Assembly (NCBI GenBank): GCA_018658955.1
Contig: JABIPM010000015.1
Location: 1 to 6,033, forward strand
Length of the DNA: 6,033 nt
Reading direction: 5' to 3'
Source: Candidatus Woesearchaeota archaeon
Lineage (GTDB): Archaea > Nanobdellota > Nanobdellia > SCGC-AAA011-G17 > UBA489
Part shown: piece by piece, positions 4,716 to 6,033 of the stretch
Numbering within the stretch: position 1 is the stretch's first letter
How the letters are laid out: each line of letters starts with the position of its first letter
Made by a program: the position numbers and the translations under genes
The notes under the pieces: model-generated
Told to the model about the DNA's origin: nothing
The model's input: the letters and a program-made list of their open reading frames with translations, nothing else
Databases searched by the model: none

Positions 4716-5873
4716 GTGACACACATATCTGAAAGAGAGTATGAACTTCCGAATGCAGTAATCGGAGATTTGTTGAAAACCGCCCTTGAAGATAAGAGTG
4801 TAATTTCCTTAGGTCCAGGTGAACCTGATTTTGATTTGCCTGCTCCTCTTGTTGAATATATTAAAGAAATTGCTGGAGATGTTAATCATTATAGTCCTGT
4901 TGGTGGAAGGAGGGATCTTAAAGAAGCAATTGTTAAAAAATTAAAAAGAGAAAATAAAATTGAAACTAATCCTGATAATGTTATTGTGACTAGTGGAAGT
5001 CAAGAAGCTTTATTGATGGCTACTGCTTGTAGTTTAGATGTGAGTGAACAAGTAATAATTCCTAATCCCAGTTTCTTGGGCTACTTACCTACATTTGAAT
5101 TGTTTAATGCGTTTCCAATTGCGTTGGAATTAAAGGAAGAAGATAATTGGAATATTAATCCAGATGAGTTAAAAAAATTAGTTGATAGAAAAAAAACTAA
5201 AGCAATTTTAATTAACACTCCTGCAAATCCAACTGGAAATGTTTTGAGTAAAAAGTTACTTGAGGAGATTGCAGATGTTGCAATTGATAACGATTTGTAT
5301 ATTTTTAGTGATGAGGCGTATGAACAATTAACTTATGGAAAAAAACATCATAGTATTGCGTCATTAAATGGATTAAAGAATCACGCAGTTACTTTTCAAA
5401 CCTTTAGTAAAGGCTATGCGATGTGTGGTTTTAGGTTAGGTTATGCCGTAGGCCCAAGTCCGTTAATTAAAGCAATGGAAAAGATTCATGTTTATACAAC
5501 TGTGTCTGCTCCAACCATTTCTCAGAAACTTGGTGTTAAGGCATTAAGTATGAAAAAAGAGTATACTACTAACATGGTTAAAGAATATGACAGGCGTAGA
5601 AAGTTTTTGGTTAAAGGTTTGAATCAACTGGGATTGGAAACTATTAATCCTAATGGTGCGTTTTATACTTTTTCTAATATTAAACATTTAGCGGATGATA
5701 GTTTTAAGTTTTCTTTTGATATGTTAAGGAAGGCTAAGGTTGCTGTTGTGCCTGGAAGAGAATTTGGAAGGTATGGGGAAGGTTATATTCGTTGTAGTTA
5801 TGCTACAGATTATAAAAATATAGAAGAAGCTTTACGTAGAATGGATAAATTTATAAGTAAAATTCAGAAGTAA
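4716..5873 (+). CDS. Class I/II pyridoxal-phosphate aminotransferase (aspartate/alanine aminotransferase-like)
   Basis: Transfers the amino group between an amino acid and a 2-oxo acid; the exact substrates cannot be read from sequence. At 385 residues it is full length for fold-type I, subgroup I-gamma-like enzymes. Landmarks in order are GPGEPDF (33-39), Tyr59 in YSPVGG, TSGSQEAL (92-99, cofactor phosphate loop), NTPANPTG with Asn171, SDEAY with Asp199 and Tyr202, FSKGY with Lys232 (Schiff-base lysine), FRLGY with Arg240, and YIRCSYA with Arg359 (substrate carboxylate). All core catalytic residues are present. The start is GTG, supported by a Shine-Dalgarno sequence. The gene has its own promoter, with an inverted repeat across it, and is followed 5 nt later by a ferredoxin gene, so the two are probably cotranscribed. 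Aspartate, alanine or aromatic specificity, or a role in amino-acid fermentation, are all possible. Confidence 0.93.
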   Translation: MTHISEREYELPNAVIGDLLKTALEDKSVISLGPGEPDFDLPAPLVEYIKEIAGDVNHYSPVGGRRDLKEAIVKKLKRENKIETNPDNVIVTSGSQEALLMATACSLDVSEQVIIPNPSFLGYLPTFELFNAFPIALELKEEDNWNINPDELKKLVDRKKTKAILINTPANPTGNVLSKKLLEEIADVAIDNDLYIFSDEAYEQLTYGKKHHSIASLNGLKNHAVTFQTFSKGYAMCGFRLGYAVGPSPLIKAMEKIHVYTTVSAPTISQKLGVKALSMKKEYTTNMVKEYDRRRKFLVKGLNQLGLETINPNGAFYTFSNIKHLADDSFKFSFDMLRKAKVAVVPGREFGRYGEGYIRCSYATDYKNIEEALRRMDKFISKIQK

Positions 5874-5878
5874 AGTTT

Positions 5879-6033
5879 ATGACTAAATTAAAAATAGTGC
5901 ATGATCGTCCAACTTGTATTGGTTGCGGAGTATGCGCAGCAATTAATCCTGAACATTGGAAAATGTCAGATGAAGATGGGAAATCTGATGTGGTTGGTGC
6001 TGATAAAGTTGGCACTGATGAAGTTCTAGAAAT
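5879..6033 (+). CDS. Ferredoxin, single [4Fe-4S] type (3' end cut by window)
   Basis: The first 51 codons of a small electron carrier; the frame is open to the window end. The reading frame from ATG at 5879 contains Cys13-x2-Cys16-x2-Cys19 in TCIGCGVCAAINPEHW, the three proximal ligands of a [4Fe-4S] cluster. Pro24 follows at the place expected in single-cluster ferredoxins, where the Cys-Pro of a second cluster is absent. The fourth ligand, normally a distal Cys-Pro near the C-terminus, should lie beyond the window. An acidic stretch (MSDEDGKSD) follows the cluster motif, as is usual. It starts 5 nt after the aminotransferase stop with no promoter of its own, so it is likely the second gene of that operon and could accept or donate electrons for 2-oxo-acid metabolism (inference). 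Confidence 0.88.
   Translation, partial: MTKLKIVHDRPTCIGCGVCAAINPEHWKMSDEDGKSDVVGADKVGTDEVLE

Noticed and set aside
1..6033. CRISPR array, insertion sequence, prophage or integrase signs
   Set aside because: No regularly spaced repeats, transposase or integrase motifs, or terminal inverted repeats were seen. The genes look like ordinary chromosomal archaeal genes with uniform AT-rich codon use.

Overview
The window looks like chromosomal DNA from an AT-rich archaeon (roughly one third G+C by eye). The evidence is a short-propeptide proteasome beta subunit, a KH-domain beta-CASP nuclease of the aCPSF1/FttA type, an archaeal/ER-type (Ser-His-Asp) signal peptidase, and promoters of the BRE (AGAAAG) plus TTTA(T)AAAT type. 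Several families (the signal peptidase with a W..F.NTNSMDPLLD signature, and the small zinc protein with a GFMKGY segment) resemble proteins I associate with DPANN archaea such as Woesearchaeota or Pacearchaeota. That placement is an inference. No mobile element, CRISPR array, rRNA or recognisable tRNA was seen.

Layout: (1) 1-2699, a proteolysis/RNA-processing block on the + strand: promoter, psmB, a T8 tract, then fttA. The psmB-aCPSF1 neighbourhood is also known from other archaea (for example MJ1237/MJ1236 and MTH1202/MTH1203). (2) 2713-4045, a two-gene + strand unit with its own near-leaderless promoter: a membrane-anchored Sec11-type signal peptidase, then, 1 nt after its stop, a protein with a JAMM/MPN+-like metalloprotease signature. 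(3) 4088-4378, a convergent - strand gene for an acidic 96-residue TRASH-type zinc protein; a palindrome plus T-rich tract lies at its 3' end. (4) 4379-4715, 337 nt without a convincing gene. It holds a G+C-rich island (about 4450-4532) that can be folded by hand into a closed multi-helix RNA, an 11-bp direct repeat flanking it, an 8-bp-stem hairpin, a palindromic TATA-like stretch, and the promoter of the next gene. (5) 4716-6033, a class I/II PLP aminotransferase followed 5 nt later by a [4Fe-4S] ferredoxin gene cut off by the window end.

Functionally, the first four genes are three proteases or protease-like proteins plus the transcription-termination nuclease. The last two suggest amino-acid transamination linked to ferredoxin redox chemistry. 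The observations most worth a second look are the putative structured RNA in the 337-nt gap and the JAMM-like protein paired with a signal peptidase close to the proteasome gene.
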